From: Sphaerisporangium sp.
GTDB taxonomy: Bacteria > Actinomycetota > Actinomycetes > Streptosporangiales > Streptosporangiaceae
Reading direction: 5' to 3'
Assembly: GCA_025964675.1 (NCBI GenBank)
Contig: JAOPYI010000021.1
Location: 1-64,000 of the forward strand
DNA: 64,000 nt
The position numbers and the translations under genes are program-made. Numbering within the stretch: position 1 is the first letter of the stretch; the number at the start of each line of letters is the position of its first letter. Below, piece after piece: positions 24,709 to 33,356 of this stretch. The notes under the pieces were generated by a model. That model did not search any database and had not been told where the DNA came from. It saw nothing but the letters and a program-made list of their open reading frames with translations.

Positions 24709-25626
24709 GTGGTGCGCGTGGCGGAGAAGGTCCGGGTCAGGGTCGACCATCGGGAGCTGACGCTGACCAACCTGGACAAGGTGCTGTATCCAGAGGCGGG
24801 GTTCACCAAGGCCGAAGTGATCGACTACTACACCCGCGTCGCCCCGGTCATGCTTCCGCACCTCAGGGGACGGCCCGTAACCGTCAAGCGCTACCCCAAC
24901 GGGGTGGACGGGCCGTTCTTCTTCGAGAAGAACCGCCCGGCGCACACGCCCGCATGGGTCCGCACGGCCCGCCTGCCCGCTCCCGGCAGCACCAAGGACC
25001 GCGACACCATCGACTACGCCATCGTCGACGACCTCCCCACCCTGGTCTACCTCGCGAGCCTCGCCGCTCTGGAGTTCCACACGCCGATGTGGCGGGTCGA
25101 CGAACAGAACCGCCCCCAGAAGCCCGACACCATGGTCTTCGACCTGGATCCCGGCGCGCCCGCCACGATCGTGGAGTGCTGCCGGGTGGCGCTCCGGCTC
25201 CGCGAGGTGCTGCGCGAGGACGGCCTGGACGGCTGCCCGAAGACCAGCGGCAACAAGGGGATGCAGGTCTACGTCCCGTGGGCCCACCGGTCTGAGGTCC
25301 CTTCCGAGTACGCCAAGGCCATAGCGCAGCGGCTGGAGAAGGAGCGGCCGGACGAGATCGTGAGCCAGATGGCCAAGAAGCTGCGCCCCGGCAAGGTCTT
25401 CATCGACTGGAGCCAGAACAACCCGGCCAAGACCACCGTCGCGCCCTACTCTCTGCGCGCCAACCGGATCCCCACCGTCTCCACACCGATCAGGTGGGAG
25501 GAGGTGGAGAGCTGCTCCCGGCCGGAGGACCTCGTCTTCACCGCCGGCGACGTGCTGCGCCGAGTCGAGCAATTCGGTGACCTCATGGTGCCGCCGGAGC
25601 GAGGCGAGGCGGGGGACGGGCCTTAG
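24709..25626 (+). CDS. ligD: LigD-type polymerase/primase domain protein (NHEJ PolDom)
   Basis: A 305-residue stand-alone homologue of the LigD polymerase domain, an archaeo-eukaryotic primase-fold enzyme that fills gaps and adds ribonucleotides at broken ends. Visible motifs are VLYPEAGFTKAEVIDYY, RPVTVKRYPNGVDG, FFFEKNRPAH, the catalytic MVFDLDPG (Asp pair), CPKTSGNKGMQVYVP (phosphate-binding His/Lys region) and VFIDWSQNNPAKTTVAPYSLR. No ligase or phosphoesterase domain is attached, so joining needs a ligase encoded elsewhere. Several GTG codons (24709, 24712, 24718) could be the start; aggga at 24703 best fits 24712 or 24718. Divergent from ku, with a shared LexA-like box. Confidence 0.93.
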   Translation: MVRVAEKVRVRVDHRELTLTNLDKVLYPEAGFTKAEVIDYYTRVAPVMLPHLRGRPVTVKRYPNGVDGPFFFEKNRPAHTPAWVRTARLPAPGSTKDRDTIDYAIVDDLPTLVYLASLAALEFHTPMWRVDEQNRPQKPDTMVFDLDPGAPATIVECCRVALRLREVLREDGLDGCPKTSGNKGMQVYVPWAHRSEVPSEYAKAIAQRLEKERPDEIVSQMAKKLRPGKVFIDWSQNNPAKTTVAPYSLRANRIPTVSTPIRWEEVESCSRPEDLVFTAGDVLRRVEQFGDLMVPPERGEAGDGP

Positions 25627-25687
25627 TCTGGACGCATCGGGGTATGGAGCGGGGGTCCATGCTCGCCGCCAACGGAGGGGACGAAAG

Positions 25688-25921
25688 ATGTCGGAGATGG
25701 ATGTGGGCGGAGACGAGGTCTCGCTGGACTCACTCGAGCCCCTCGACGACGTGGCGGACGAGCTGGAGACCGAGGTCCCGGAGGCGGATGCCATCGAACA
25801 GCACCTCACGATCCGCGAGGGCCGCCGCGAATGGCCCCTGGAGATCCCCTACGACGTGGATCCGGCCGACGCCGCCGACCAGGAACGCACGGTGGATATC
25901 GGCGACGACGACTATCGCTGA
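25688..25921 (+). CDS. Small acidic protein, 77 aa
   Basis: A soluble, strongly acidic protein (LDDVADELETEVPEADAIEQH; C-terminal DQERTVDIGDDDYR). The EADAIEQ and terminal D-D-DYR pattern is common among small actinobacterial hypothetical proteins, but I know no function. ATG 25688 is preceded by ggagggga. It lies 61 bases after the polymerase gene on the same strand and may be co-transcribed with it. Confidence 0.75.
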   Translation: MSEMDVGGDEVSLDSLEPLDDVADELETEVPEADAIEQHLTIREGRREWPLEIPYDVDPADAADQERTVDIGDDDYR

Positions 25922-26074
25922 CCTGGTTACCCACGCGTAGGATGTGAACCCCGAACCGGATCTACGGGAGCGAGGGGCAGGCGAGCCGAAAGAGATCCGA
26001 CCCAACTCGATCAGCAGCAACCGGAGCGCGGTCACCGATCGCGCGACGCGTGAACCGTCCCCAAGGAGATTCCC

Positions 26075-26695
26075 GTGACCGCTACCCCGGACGCCAAGCC
26101 CCGGGGCATCCGGCTGCCCCGGATGGCCCGCCGCCGACAGTTGCTCACCGCGGCGCAGGAGGTCTTCGTGGAGAACGGCTACCACGCGGCCGCGATGGAC
26201 GAGATCGCCGAACGGGCCGGGGTCAGCAAGCCGGTGCTCTACCAGCACTTCCCGGGCAAGCTGGAGCTCTACCTCGCGCTGCTCGACCTCCACGTCGACG
26301 ACATGGCGAACCGGTGCCGTGAGGCCCTGGCCTCCACGACCGACAACAAGCAGCGCGTCCAGGCCGCCATCGGGGCCTTCTTCGACTTCGTCTCGAGCCA
26401 GGGTGAGGCCTTCCGTCTGGTGTTCGAGTCCGACTTGCGCAACGTCGCGCCCGTGCGCCAGCGCATGGAGCGCTCGCTACGCGAGAGCGCCGAGATGATC
26501 AGCCAGGTGATCCAGGAGGACACCGGTTGTTCCAGTGACGAGGCCCACCTCCTCGGCGTCGGCCTGGTCGGCATGGCCGAGGTCAGCGCCCGCTACTGGC
26601 TCGCCAGCCACGGCTCCATCCCCAAGGACGTGGCGACCCAGCTCATGGCCCGCCTCGCGTGGAGAGGCATCGGCGGCTTCCCCCGCACGACGTAG
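26075..26695 (+). CDS. TetR family transcriptional regulator
   Basis: A 206-residue repressor-type protein. The N-terminal helix-turn-helix is typical: RRRQLLTAAQEVFVENGYH, AAAMDEIAERAGVSKPVLYQHFPGK. The ligand domain is all-helical with no recognisable signature. The start is GTG with ccaaggagat upstream. In actinomycetes this TetR gene is usually followed by DUF3107, as here, and the arrangement suggests a conserved housekeeping role. Its ligand and targets are unknown. Confidence 0.93.
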   Translation: MTATPDAKPRGIRLPRMARRRQLLTAAQEVFVENGYHAAAMDEIAERAGVSKPVLYQHFPGKLELYLALLDLHVDDMANRCREALASTTDNKQRVQAAIGAFFDFVSSQGEAFRLVFESDLRNVAPVRQRMERSLRESAEMISQVIQEDTGCSSDEAHLLGVGLVGMAEVSARYWLASHGSIPKDVATQLMARLAWRGIGGFPRTT

Positions 26696-26787
26696 TTGTT
26701 CGCTTGACGCGATCAAATGGCGTCACCTGTCGTGCGAAGGGTCACGATGGGGACGAACACTTCTCGTCGACATCGAAAGGGAGCCCG

Positions 26788-27018
26788 ATGGAAGTAAAGA
26801 TCGGCGTACGCTCCGTGCACCGCGAGATCATCGTCGAGACCGACCTGTCCACCGACGAGGTGGAGCAGGAGCTGCGCAACTCGCTGGCGGCGGACAGGGG
26901 GGTCTTCTCCATCACCGACATCAAGGGGCGGCGCGTGTTCGTGCCCGTCTCCTCGCTCGGCTTCGTCGAGATCGGCGAGGACGAGACGCGTACGGTCGGA
27001 TTCGGCGGCACGCTCTGA
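26788..27018 (+). CDS. DUF3107 family protein
   Basis: A 76-residue actinobacterial protein of the DUF3107 family: EVKIGVRSVHREIIVET, then a helix (STDEVEQELRNSL) and two strands (RRVFVPVSSLGFVEIGE) ending VGFGGTL. The function is unknown. ATG 26788 has aaaggga upstream. It follows the tetR gene and ends in a strong hairpin. Confidence 0.93.
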   Translation: MEVKIGVRSVHREIIVETDLSTDEVEQELRNSLAADRGVFSITDIKGRRVFVPVSSLGFVEIGEDETRTVGFGGTL

Positions 27019-27024
27019 GCCTGG

Positions 27025-27053
27025 CGCTTTGGGGGGCTCGGCTCCCCAAAGCG
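27025..27053 (+). terminator. Terminator after DUF3107
   Basis: cgctttgggg (27025-27034) and ccccaaagcg (27044-27053) form a perfect 10-bp stem with a 9-base loop, seven bases after the stop codon. Confidence 0.8.
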
Positions 27054-27381
27054 TCCGGGCCGTGAAAGCGGGGCCTGGGCGGCGGGCCCCGGGAGATCCT
27101 GACGGCTCCGGGCTAGAGGCCCGGGCACTCCTCACGTGAGGCGAGCGAGCAGCCACAGGGGCGATGGAACCGCCGGACGCCGTGTCGCGTGTGTCTGACG
27201 GCCGGGCAGTCCGCGCCCCCCCTTCGCAGCACGGGCCGTGAGGTCCAGCGGTTCGGTCCACATCTCATCAAGGAACTGCCGTAGCGGCGCGAGGCCCTCA
27301 TGGTTCGCACGCTACAGGCGCTCGGGGCCTTCGCGCCTCTCGATCAACGGATGGATCGGCCAGGAGTCAGAAACCTGTCCG
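27054..27381. other. Intergenic region without a recognised gene
   Basis: About 330 bases between the DUF3107 terminator and the end of the ferritin-like gene. The open frames here are Arg/Pro-rich noise. I see no RNA gene or clear regulatory site. Confidence 0.5.
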
Positions 27382-28077
27382 CTAGGGCCCGGATACGAGG
27401 CCGAGTGCCACCATGCGCTTTCCGTGCTCCTCGGTGAGGCGGGCGAAGAGCCGGCCGACCTGGACGAGGTCGGCGGCGCCGCCCGAGGGCCCCGCGCCGG
27501 GCTCCGCGGGCGACAGGCTGGAGACGAGCAGGACGGCCAGTTCGGGGCGTACCGCCGCGAGTCTGTGCCCCTGGCTCAGCGCCTCCCCCACCATGCGGCG
27601 CGCCCACAGCGCCAGCCTGCCGGTGAGCTTGGGGTTCTCCGCGAGGGCCGCGCGGACCCGCTCGACGACGAACTCCGATCTGGTCTCCTCGGCCAGCACT
27701 TCGTTCACCAACTTGCGCGTCTCCGGATCCACGTGGCGCGCGGCCTCGCGGTAGAAGTCGCCCGCGATCCCCGTGCCGACGTAGGCCTTGACCAGGGCCT
27801 CCAGCCAGTCCCCCGGGCGCGTCTGGGCGTGCCAGTCGTCCAGGGAGGAGACGAACGGCGCCATGGCCTTCTCGGGATCGGCTCCGAGCCAGGACAGCCG
27901 GTCGCGCAGGAGCCGGAAGTGGGCGTACTCGGCCGCGGCGAGGTCGCTGAGCGCGGCCCGGTCGGTGAGCGAGGGGGCGAGAGTGGCCGCATCCTCCGCG
28001 AGCCTGAGGAACGCGGTCAGCTCCGCGTAGGCGAGGACGCCGAGGAGGTCGACGACACCGGCAGGGGAATCACTCAT
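27382..28077 (-). CDS. Ferritin-like four-helix protein (MiaE-like fold)
   Basis: A 231-residue helical protein of the ferritin-like superfamily widely present in actinobacteria. Helix-borne carboxylate/His pairs that could bind a di-iron site are seen: E in LAYAELTAFLRLAEDA, E and H in AAEYAHFRLLRDRL, E in FYREAARH, and E-E in EVLAEETRSEF. These resemble the tRNA hydroxylase MiaE fold, but the substrate is not established. ATG 28077 is the likely start. It is divergent from the DEAD-box helicase gene, a common actinobacterial arrangement. Confidence 0.85.
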   Translation of the reverse strand: MSDSPAGVVDLLGVLAYAELTAFLRLAEDAATLAPSLTDRAALSDLAAAEYAHFRLLRDRLSWLGADPEKAMAPFVSSLDDWHAQTRPGDWLEALVKAYVGTGIAGDFYREAARHVDPETRKLVNEVLAEETRSEFVVERVRAALAENPKLTGRLALWARRMVGEALSQGHRLAAVRPELAVLLVSSLSPAEPGAGPSGGAADLVQVGRLFARLTEEHGKRMVALGLVSGP

Positions 28078-28394
28078 GGATGCAGCGTACGAGCTTCGCA
28101 CACGGCCTCTGACCCCGGCCGGAGCGGGCCCGCGTCCCCTCAGAACGCGGCCGCTCACCGTGTGGAACACGAAGAAATCGGCTCGCTCTTGTGGTATCGA
28201 GTACACTGCCCTGTAAGAGTGCGACCGCAGTATGTATTCAGGGAGATTATCTCCTGATAGCCCCCACGCGCGCTATGCCGCGGCGGTCGCCGAGACGAGA
28301 TGAGGGTTGGCTTTTCCGCGCGGACCCGGCCCGAGTTTTTTTTCGGCCAGCGGTCCCGGAAGCCCGCCTTCGCAGGAGACCTAGGCAGGCCGAG
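28078..28394 (+). other. Long leader of the DEAD-box helicase gene
   Basis: This gene-free stretch separates divergent genes. It contains a near-perfect hairpin (caggGAGATtATCTCctg at about 28238-28255), an unusual run of eight T (28336-28343) inside a CCGA...TCGG stem, and aggag at 28374. Its length suggests a structured 5' untranslated region. Cold-shock-type helicase mRNAs often have such leaders; that link is inference. Confidence 0.4.
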
Positions 28395-30239
28395 CTGACC
28401 ACGTTCCGAGACCTTGGAGTCATACCCGAGATCGCTGATGCCCTCGAGACCGAGGGCATCACCTCACCTTTCCCCATTCAAGAGATGGCCCTTCCGCTCG
28501 CGATCAGCGGACAGGATGTCATCGGCCAGGCGCGCACCGGCACCGGCAAGACCTACGCCTTCGGCGTGGCGATGCTGCAGCGCGTCGGCAAACCCCGCAA
28601 GAACCGCAAGAAGCCCCGCGGCCTCGTGGTCGTCCCGACCCGCGAGCTCGCCCTTCAGGTGACCGAGGACCTCGTCGTCGCCGCCGGCAAGCTCGGCTCG
28701 CGCATCCTGACCGTGTACGGCGGCCGGGCGTACGAGCCGCAGATCGAGGCGCTCAAGCAGGGCGTGGACGTCATCGTCGGCACGCCCGGCCGGCTCCTCG
28801 ACCTGGTGAACCAGAAGCACCTCGACCTCACCCAGGTGTCCATGCTGGTCCTGGACGAGGCCGACCGCATGCTGGACTTGGGCTTCCTCCCGGACATCGA
28901 GCGGATCATGAAGCTCATCCCGGCCGAGCGGCAGACCATGCTGTTCTCGGCCACGATGCCCGGCGAGATCGTCACCCTGTCCCGCCGCTACCTGTCCCGG
29001 CCGACGCACGTGCGTGCCGAGAACGCCGACGCGGACGGCGACGACGTGTCGAAGACGACGCAGTTCGTCTGGCGCACGCACCGCATGGACAAGATCGAGA
29101 TCGTCGGCCGCATGCTGCAGAGCGTGGGTCACGGGCTCACGATGGTGTTCTGCGAGACCAAGCGCGCCTGCGACATGGTCTCCGAGCAGCTCAAGGAGCG
29201 CGGCTTCGCGGCGGCGGCCGTCCACGGCGACCTCGGCCAGGGCCAGCGCGAGCAGGCCCTCCGGGCGTTCCGGAGCGGCAAGATCGACGTCCTGGTCGCC
29301 ACCGACGTGGCGGCGCGCGGCATCGACATCGACGACGTCACCCATGTCGTCAACTACGACTGCCCGCAGGACGAGAAGACCTACGTCCACCGCATCGGCC
29401 GCACCGGCCGGGCAGGCCGCACGGGCGTCGCTGTGACCTTCGTCGAGTGGGAGGAGCTCACCCGCTGGAAGGTCATCAACAACGCTCTCGGCCTCGACTT
29501 CGCCGAGCCGGTCGAGACCTACTCGACCTCCCCCCACGTCTACACCGACCTCAACATCCCCGAGGGCACCAAGGGCGTGCTCCCGCGCGCCCAGCGGTCG
29601 CGCGCGGGGCTGGAGGCCGAGCAGATCGAGGACATCGGCGAGACCGGGCGGCACCGCTCACGCAAGGAGCGTGAGGAGCGTGAGGAGCGCACCGACCGTT
29701 CCGAGCGCCGGGAGCGCCCGGCCGGCCGCAACCGGCAGCGCCGCCGCACCCGTGCCGGCCAGACGGCGGAGCCCGCCCTGGTGGGCGAGCGCGACGACTT
29801 CGCCGGCGACGTCCTGGCGCCGGAGCCGGCCACCATCGTCCCAGAGGAGACCGATTTCGTGACGCCCGTTCAGGTCGAGCCCGCCGCCGAGGTGCCCGCA
29901 CCCCGGCGCACCCGCCGGGGAGCCAACAAGGCGGCGCTGTCCGAGGCGCTCGCCGAGGTCGCCCCCGCGGAGGTCGAGGACGACGGCGCGACCGCGCCCG
30001 TCGACCACGAGGCGTTCGTCGGCGCCGACGAGTTCGAACCGGTCGCGCGGCGCACGCCCGTGTCCGAGGCGCCCGTCGCACGCCCCGAGCCGGAGGTGAT
30101 CATCCCGCCCACTCCGTTCTCGATCATCTTCCAGTCGCCCGGCCTCGCGACGGACGACGATGTGGCACCCTCGGCGGCGTCCGAGCGCATCCAGCAGCGC
30201 CGGCGGCCGACGTATCCCCGTCCTCCCAGGAGGGCCTGA
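28395..30239 (+). CDS. DEAD-box ATP-dependent RNA helicase
   Basis: A protein of about 614 residues. The core (residues 1-370) has the Q motif region FRDLGV...FPIQEMALP, motif I ARTGTGKT, Ia PTRELA, GTPGR, II DEAD (VLDEADRM), III SATMP, V ATDVAARGIDID and VI HRIGRTGRAG. The C-terminal ~240 residues are charged and disordered (EREEREERTDRSERRERP, RRTRRGANK), as in RhlE-like helicases that act in RNA decay or ribosome assembly. Homology begins at LTTFRDLG, which here starts with CTG 28395. No ATG or GTG fits that point; the in-frame ATG 28275 would add 40 Arg/Pro-rich residues and has no ribosome site. The start is therefore unresolved. Confidence 0.93.
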   Translation: MTTFRDLGVIPEIADALETEGITSPFPIQEMALPLAISGQDVIGQARTGTGKTYAFGVAMLQRVGKPRKNRKKPRGLVVVPTRELALQVTEDLVVAAGKLGSRILTVYGGRAYEPQIEALKQGVDVIVGTPGRLLDLVNQKHLDLTQVSMLVLDEADRMLDLGFLPDIERIMKLIPAERQTMLFSATMPGEIVTLSRRYLSRPTHVRAENADADGDDVSKTTQFVWRTHRMDKIEIVGRMLQSVGHGLTMVFCETKRACDMVSEQLKERGFAAAAVHGDLGQGQREQALRAFRSGKIDVLVATDVAARGIDIDDVTHVVNYDCPQDEKTYVHRIGRTGRAGRTGVAVTFVEWEELTRWKVINNALGLDFAEPVETYSTSPHVYTDLNIPEGTKGVLPRAQRSRAGLEAEQIEDIGETGRHRSRKEREEREERTDRSERRERPAGRNRQRRRTRAGQTAEPALVGERDDFAGDVLAPEPATIVPEETDFVTPVQVEPAAEVPAPRRTRRGANKAALSEALAEVAPAEVEDDGATAPVDHEAFVGADEFEPVARRTPVSEAPVARPEPEVIIPPTPFSIIFQSPGLATDDDVAPSAASERIQQRRRPTYPRPPRRA

Positions 30240-30278
30240 GACAGGCTGCGTATGAAGAACCGCGGCCAGAGCGGTGAG

Positions 30279-30312
30279 AACGGCGGGATGCCCTCGCGGG
30301 CAGCCCGCCGTT
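30279..30312 (+). terminator. Terminator after the DEAD-box helicase gene
   Basis: aacggcggg and cccgccgtt form a 9-bp stem; the loop contains a second stem (gccc/gggc). It starts 40 bases after the stop codon. Confidence 0.65.
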
Positions 30313-30440
30313 TCGAGCGACATGCTCCGGCGGCGGTGAAGCGCCATCCGATCAGGTGAGAAAGTGCGAAGCCAACCACGCGACCGACGTAGAACGTTTG
30401 ACGGTGTTGCCGGGATGAATCCTCAGTATCGTGGTGCCGT

Positions 30441-31319
30441 GTGAGTACGCCGCGCTTCCTAACCCTGCCTCCTGGTGTCCGTGCGCAGCAGATCGAGACG
30501 CCTGTGGGCACGTTCGCGGCTCTGGAGGCGCTGCCGGTGCGCGGCGTCCCCGAGCGCTGGCCCGCGTTGCTGGTCCCCGGATACAGCGGTAGCAAGGAAG
30601 ACTTCATCGCGATCTTCCAGACGCTCGCCCAGGCGGGCCGCCGCGTCGTCGCGATCGACATGCGCGGCCAGTACGAGACCAAGGGGCCGGACGACCCGGC
30701 CGCCTACAGCTGCGAGGCCCTCGGTGAGGACATCGACAACGTGGCCTCGGCCGTCGGCGGCGGCGAGCCCGTGCACCTGGTCGGCCACTCCTTCGGCGGC
30801 CTGGTCACGCGCGAGGCGGTGATCGGGGGAGCCACCAAGCTGGCATCCTACACGCTGATGAGCTCCGGGCCCGGCGGGATCACCGGTCCCCGCGAGAAGG
30901 CCTGCCGGATCATGCTGAACGAGCTTCCCGAGGTCGGCCTCGAGTACCTCTGGACCCACCGCCTGGAGCCGGAGGCCATCGTGGCGGGGGTTCCCGACGA
31001 CATCCTGGCCTTCCTGCGCAGGCGGCTGTTCGCCAACTCCGCGACCGCCCTGGTCACGATGGCCGAGCAGGTGCTCGGTGCCGCCGACCGGCTGGACGAC
31101 CTCAGCCAGGTGGAGGTGGCCACCCTGGTCCTGTACGGCGAGCACGACGACGGCTGGTCGCCCACGATCCAGGCCGAGATGGCGCACCGGCTCGACGCCG
31201 ACTGCGTCGTGGTGCCGGGCGCGCTTCACTCCCCGGCGGTCGAGGCCCCCGAGACGACGGCGCACGCGCTCACCCGCTTCTGGAACCAGGCCGAGCAACT
31301 CCTGCTCCACACCGGCTGA
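30441..31319 (+). CDS. Alpha/beta hydrolase
   Basis: A 292-residue alpha/beta-hydrolase fold protein: oxyanion strand LLVPGYSGSKEDF, VVAIDMRGQYET, nucleophile elbow GHSFGG (Ser), acid in LYGEHDDGWSP and His near GALHSPAVEAP. No signal peptide. The start is GTG 30441. The substrate is unknown. It is followed after 38 bases by an MpaB-like oxygenase gene, probably one transcript. Confidence 0.9.
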   Translation: MSTPRFLTLPPGVRAQQIETPVGTFAALEALPVRGVPERWPALLVPGYSGSKEDFIAIFQTLAQAGRRVVAIDMRGQYETKGPDDPAAYSCEALGEDIDNVASAVGGGEPVHLVGHSFGGLVTREAVIGGATKLASYTLMSSGPGGITGPREKACRIMLNELPEVGLEYLWTHRLEPEAIVAGVPDDILAFLRRRLFANSATALVTMAEQVLGAADRLDDLSQVEVATLVLYGEHDDGWSPTIQAEMAHRLDADCVVVPGALHSPAVEAPETTAHALTRFWNQAEQLLLHTG

Positions 31320-31357
31320 CCGCCCCCTGTGGGACAACCCATCGGGAATGCCGTGTA

Positions 31358-32284
31358 ATGACCTTCATGACGAGCGTCGACGAGATCGTCGTCCAGCCGC
31401 CCCACACCGTGACCTGGCGGGTCCACATCGACCGCTCCATGTGGGTGGGAGGCGTGCGCGGCCTCATGCTCCAGGCGCTGCACCCTCTCGCGATGCGCGG
31501 CGTCTGGCAGAACTCCGACTTCCAGAAGGACCCGTTCGGACGCCTGCGCCGCACCGCCGACTTCGTCGGCCGCGTGACGTTCGGCAGCCCCCAGGAGGCC
31601 GATGAGATAGGCCGCCGCGTGCGGGGCATCCACCGGGCACTGCGCGTCGACGACCCCCGCACCGGCAGGACTCACCGCGTCGACGATCCCGAGCTGCTGC
31701 TGTGGGTCCACTGCGCCGAGGTGTCGTCCTATCTGGAGGTGGCCAGGCGTGGAGGGCTGCGGATCACCGACGCCGCGGCCGACCGCTACCTCAGGGAGCA
31801 GCGCCGCAGCGCGACCTACGTCGGCCTGCACGAGGAGGACGTTCCCGGCTCCATGGCCGAGATGCGGGACTACTTCACCGGCATGCGTTCCACGCTGGAG
31901 GTGGTGCCTGAGTCCGCGGCGACGGTCCGCTTCCTGCTCTGGCCCGCGATGCCCGAGGGCCTGCGTTTCCTGACGCCGGGCAAGCCGGCGTACTTCCCTT
32001 TCGGAGCGCTGTGCTACTACACGCTGCCCCAATGGGCGAGGCGGATGTACGGCGTGCTGCCCGAGGTGCCCGGTCCGGCCGTGACGGCGGCGCTGCGGGC
32101 GTTCCGGCTGACCATGAACACGGTGCCGGAACGAGCGTACGAGCACGCGTTCATGGGGAGCACCCGTGACATGCTCGCCGGGGCGCGCCAGCGCCTCGGC
32201 GTCGCGGGCTACGACCTGAGCAGGGGCCTCATGGGCCTGACCGATCCCCGCCGGTGGCCCGCCGGGCTCACCAGGACCGGCTGA
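31358..32284 (+). CDS. MpaB-like oxygenase (DUF2236)
   Basis: A 308-residue protein of the DUF2236 family, related to latex-clearing protein and fungal MpaB, which are heme-dependent oxygenases. Family phrases include GGVRGLMLQALHPLAMRGV, RLRRTADFVGRVTFGS, LLLWVHCAEVSSYL, and the Tyr/Met region EHAFMGSTRDMLAG. His residues in LHPLAM and WVHCAE are candidates for heme contacts. The substrate is unknown. ATG 31358 or 31367 may be the start. It follows an alpha/beta-hydrolase gene. Confidence 0.85.
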   Translation: MTFMTSVDEIVVQPPHTVTWRVHIDRSMWVGGVRGLMLQALHPLAMRGVWQNSDFQKDPFGRLRRTADFVGRVTFGSPQEADEIGRRVRGIHRALRVDDPRTGRTHRVDDPELLLWVHCAEVSSYLEVARRGGLRITDAAADRYLREQRRSATYVGLHEEDVPGSMAEMRDYFTGMRSTLEVVPESAATVRFLLWPAMPEGLRFLTPGKPAYFPFGALCYYTLPQWARRMYGVLPEVPGPAVTAALRAFRLTMNTVPERAYEHAFMGSTRDMLAGARQRLGVAGYDLSRGLMGLTDPRRWPAGLTRTG

Positions 32285-32380
32285 GCACCCGTGAGGCGCT
32301 GCTCGAGGCGATGTTCCGCAGCGGGTTCGTGAGCGCCTGCTGTCCCTGGCGATGACCGGCTTCGCCACAGGCTGAGCCGG

Positions 32381-33286
32381 TCAGGCGGGGTCCGCCAGGG
32401 CGTCCCAGGGCTGGTGGGTGGTGCCCGCGGCCTGGCCCTCAGGGCAGTGCCTGCGGTAGTCGCACCAGGAGCAGATCGGGCTCGTCCTCGGGGGGAAGCT
32501 CGCTTCGATCTCCGGAGGAACGGTCGCGGGGCGACCGCCCGCAGAGGCCGTACGGGCGCCGCCCGCGGGGGCCGAGGTCGCACGCCAGTCTCGGTAGCGC
32601 TCGTCGGCCTCCGACGCCTCGAGCGCGATCTCCTCCGCGCGGCCGATGTGGCGGCCGAGGGAGTCGTCGCTGTGCTCCCACTCGACGATCGACCCCGTGG
32701 GGACGTGGTGCAGCTCGACCTTGTGGCAGGCGCGGTGCAGCACGCGGGACGACGCCATGGCGTAGATCGCGAGCGCCAGCGAGGAGCGGGCGTCCTCCTC
32801 GGTCAGCGGGCGCTTGCCGGTCTTGTAGTCGACGATCACCAGCTCGTCACCGCGCCTGTCGATGCGGTCGACGCGCCCGGAGACCGCGATGACCGAGGTG
32901 CGGGTGGCGACGGTGCGCTCGACGCCGACCGGCTCGTCCGAAGGGTCGAGGGTGCTGGTGTAGCCCGAGACCATGGCCCGCGCGCGGTCTCGCCACACCG
33001 TGGACTGCTCCTGGTCGCGGAAGCCCTCGGTGATCCACCCCTTGGTGAGCAGGATCCCCGCCATCGCGGGGGTCCTGCGCTCGTACGGCTCGCGCCACCA
33101 CCCGGCCAGCGCGTTGTGGACCGAGGCGCCCACGCTGTTGTGCGCCCACGGCGGCCCCTTCTGGGGGGCCGGGCGGTCGAGGTAGGTGAAGCGGTAGCGC
33201 CGGGGACAGTCGAGCCAGGTGTTCAACCGGGACGGCGTGCAGGAGTAGAGCCGCCTGGGCATGCCTTCCAGACCGAGTTGCCCCAC
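32381..33286 (-). CDS. RecB/Cas4-like PD-(D/E)XK exonuclease with Fe-S cysteines
   Basis: A 301-residue single-domain nuclease. The core is SGRVDRIDRRGDELVIVDYKTGK, containing Asp and the D-x-K nuclease residues. Four Cys are placed as in AddB/Cas4-type 4Fe-4S nucleases: one in LDCPRRYRF near the N-terminus and three in CSWCDYRRHC near the C-terminus. The QxxxY-type helix follows the core (LALAIYA). No helicase domain is attached. Actinobacteria commonly carry this stand-alone gene. It may act in DNA repair, but its partner is unknown; no cas gene is nearby. The Met before PRRLYSC is an alternative start. Confidence 0.88.
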   Translation of the reverse strand: MGQLGLEGMPRRLYSCTPSRLNTWLDCPRRYRFTYLDRPAPQKGPPWAHNSVGASVHNALAGWWREPYERRTPAMAGILLTKGWITEGFRDQEQSTVWRDRARAMVSGYTSTLDPSDEPVGVERTVATRTSVIAVSGRVDRIDRRGDELVIVDYKTGKRPLTEEDARSSLALAIYAMASSRVLHRACHKVELHHVPTGSIVEWEHSDDSLGRHIGRAEEIALEASEADERYRDWRATSAPAGGARTASAGGRPATVPPEIEASFPPRTSPICSWCDYRRHCPEGQAAGTTHQPWDALADPA

Positions 33287-33319
33287 GGTCAGCCTCTCTC
33301 CTCGCCCCGTAAGGCACAG

Positions 33320-33337
33320 GCCGCCGGTGAAGGCGGC
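33320..33337 (-). terminator. Small hairpin between the MBL-fold gene and the RecB-like gene
   Basis: gccgcc and ggcggc form a 6-bp GC stem with loop ggtgaa, downstream of the reverse-strand gene ending at 33357. Confidence 0.35.
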
Positions 33338-33356
33338 GGGTCACCCGTCTCCGGCG

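Noticed and set aside
28191-28394. N-terminal extension of the DEAD-box helicase to 28191
   Set aside because: It is Arg/Pro-rich, has no ribosome site and no conserved residues before the TTFRDLG start.
32285-32380. Short frames after the MpaB-like gene that resemble protein tails
   Set aside because: They are under 35 residues in each frame and carry no motif; nothing can be supported.
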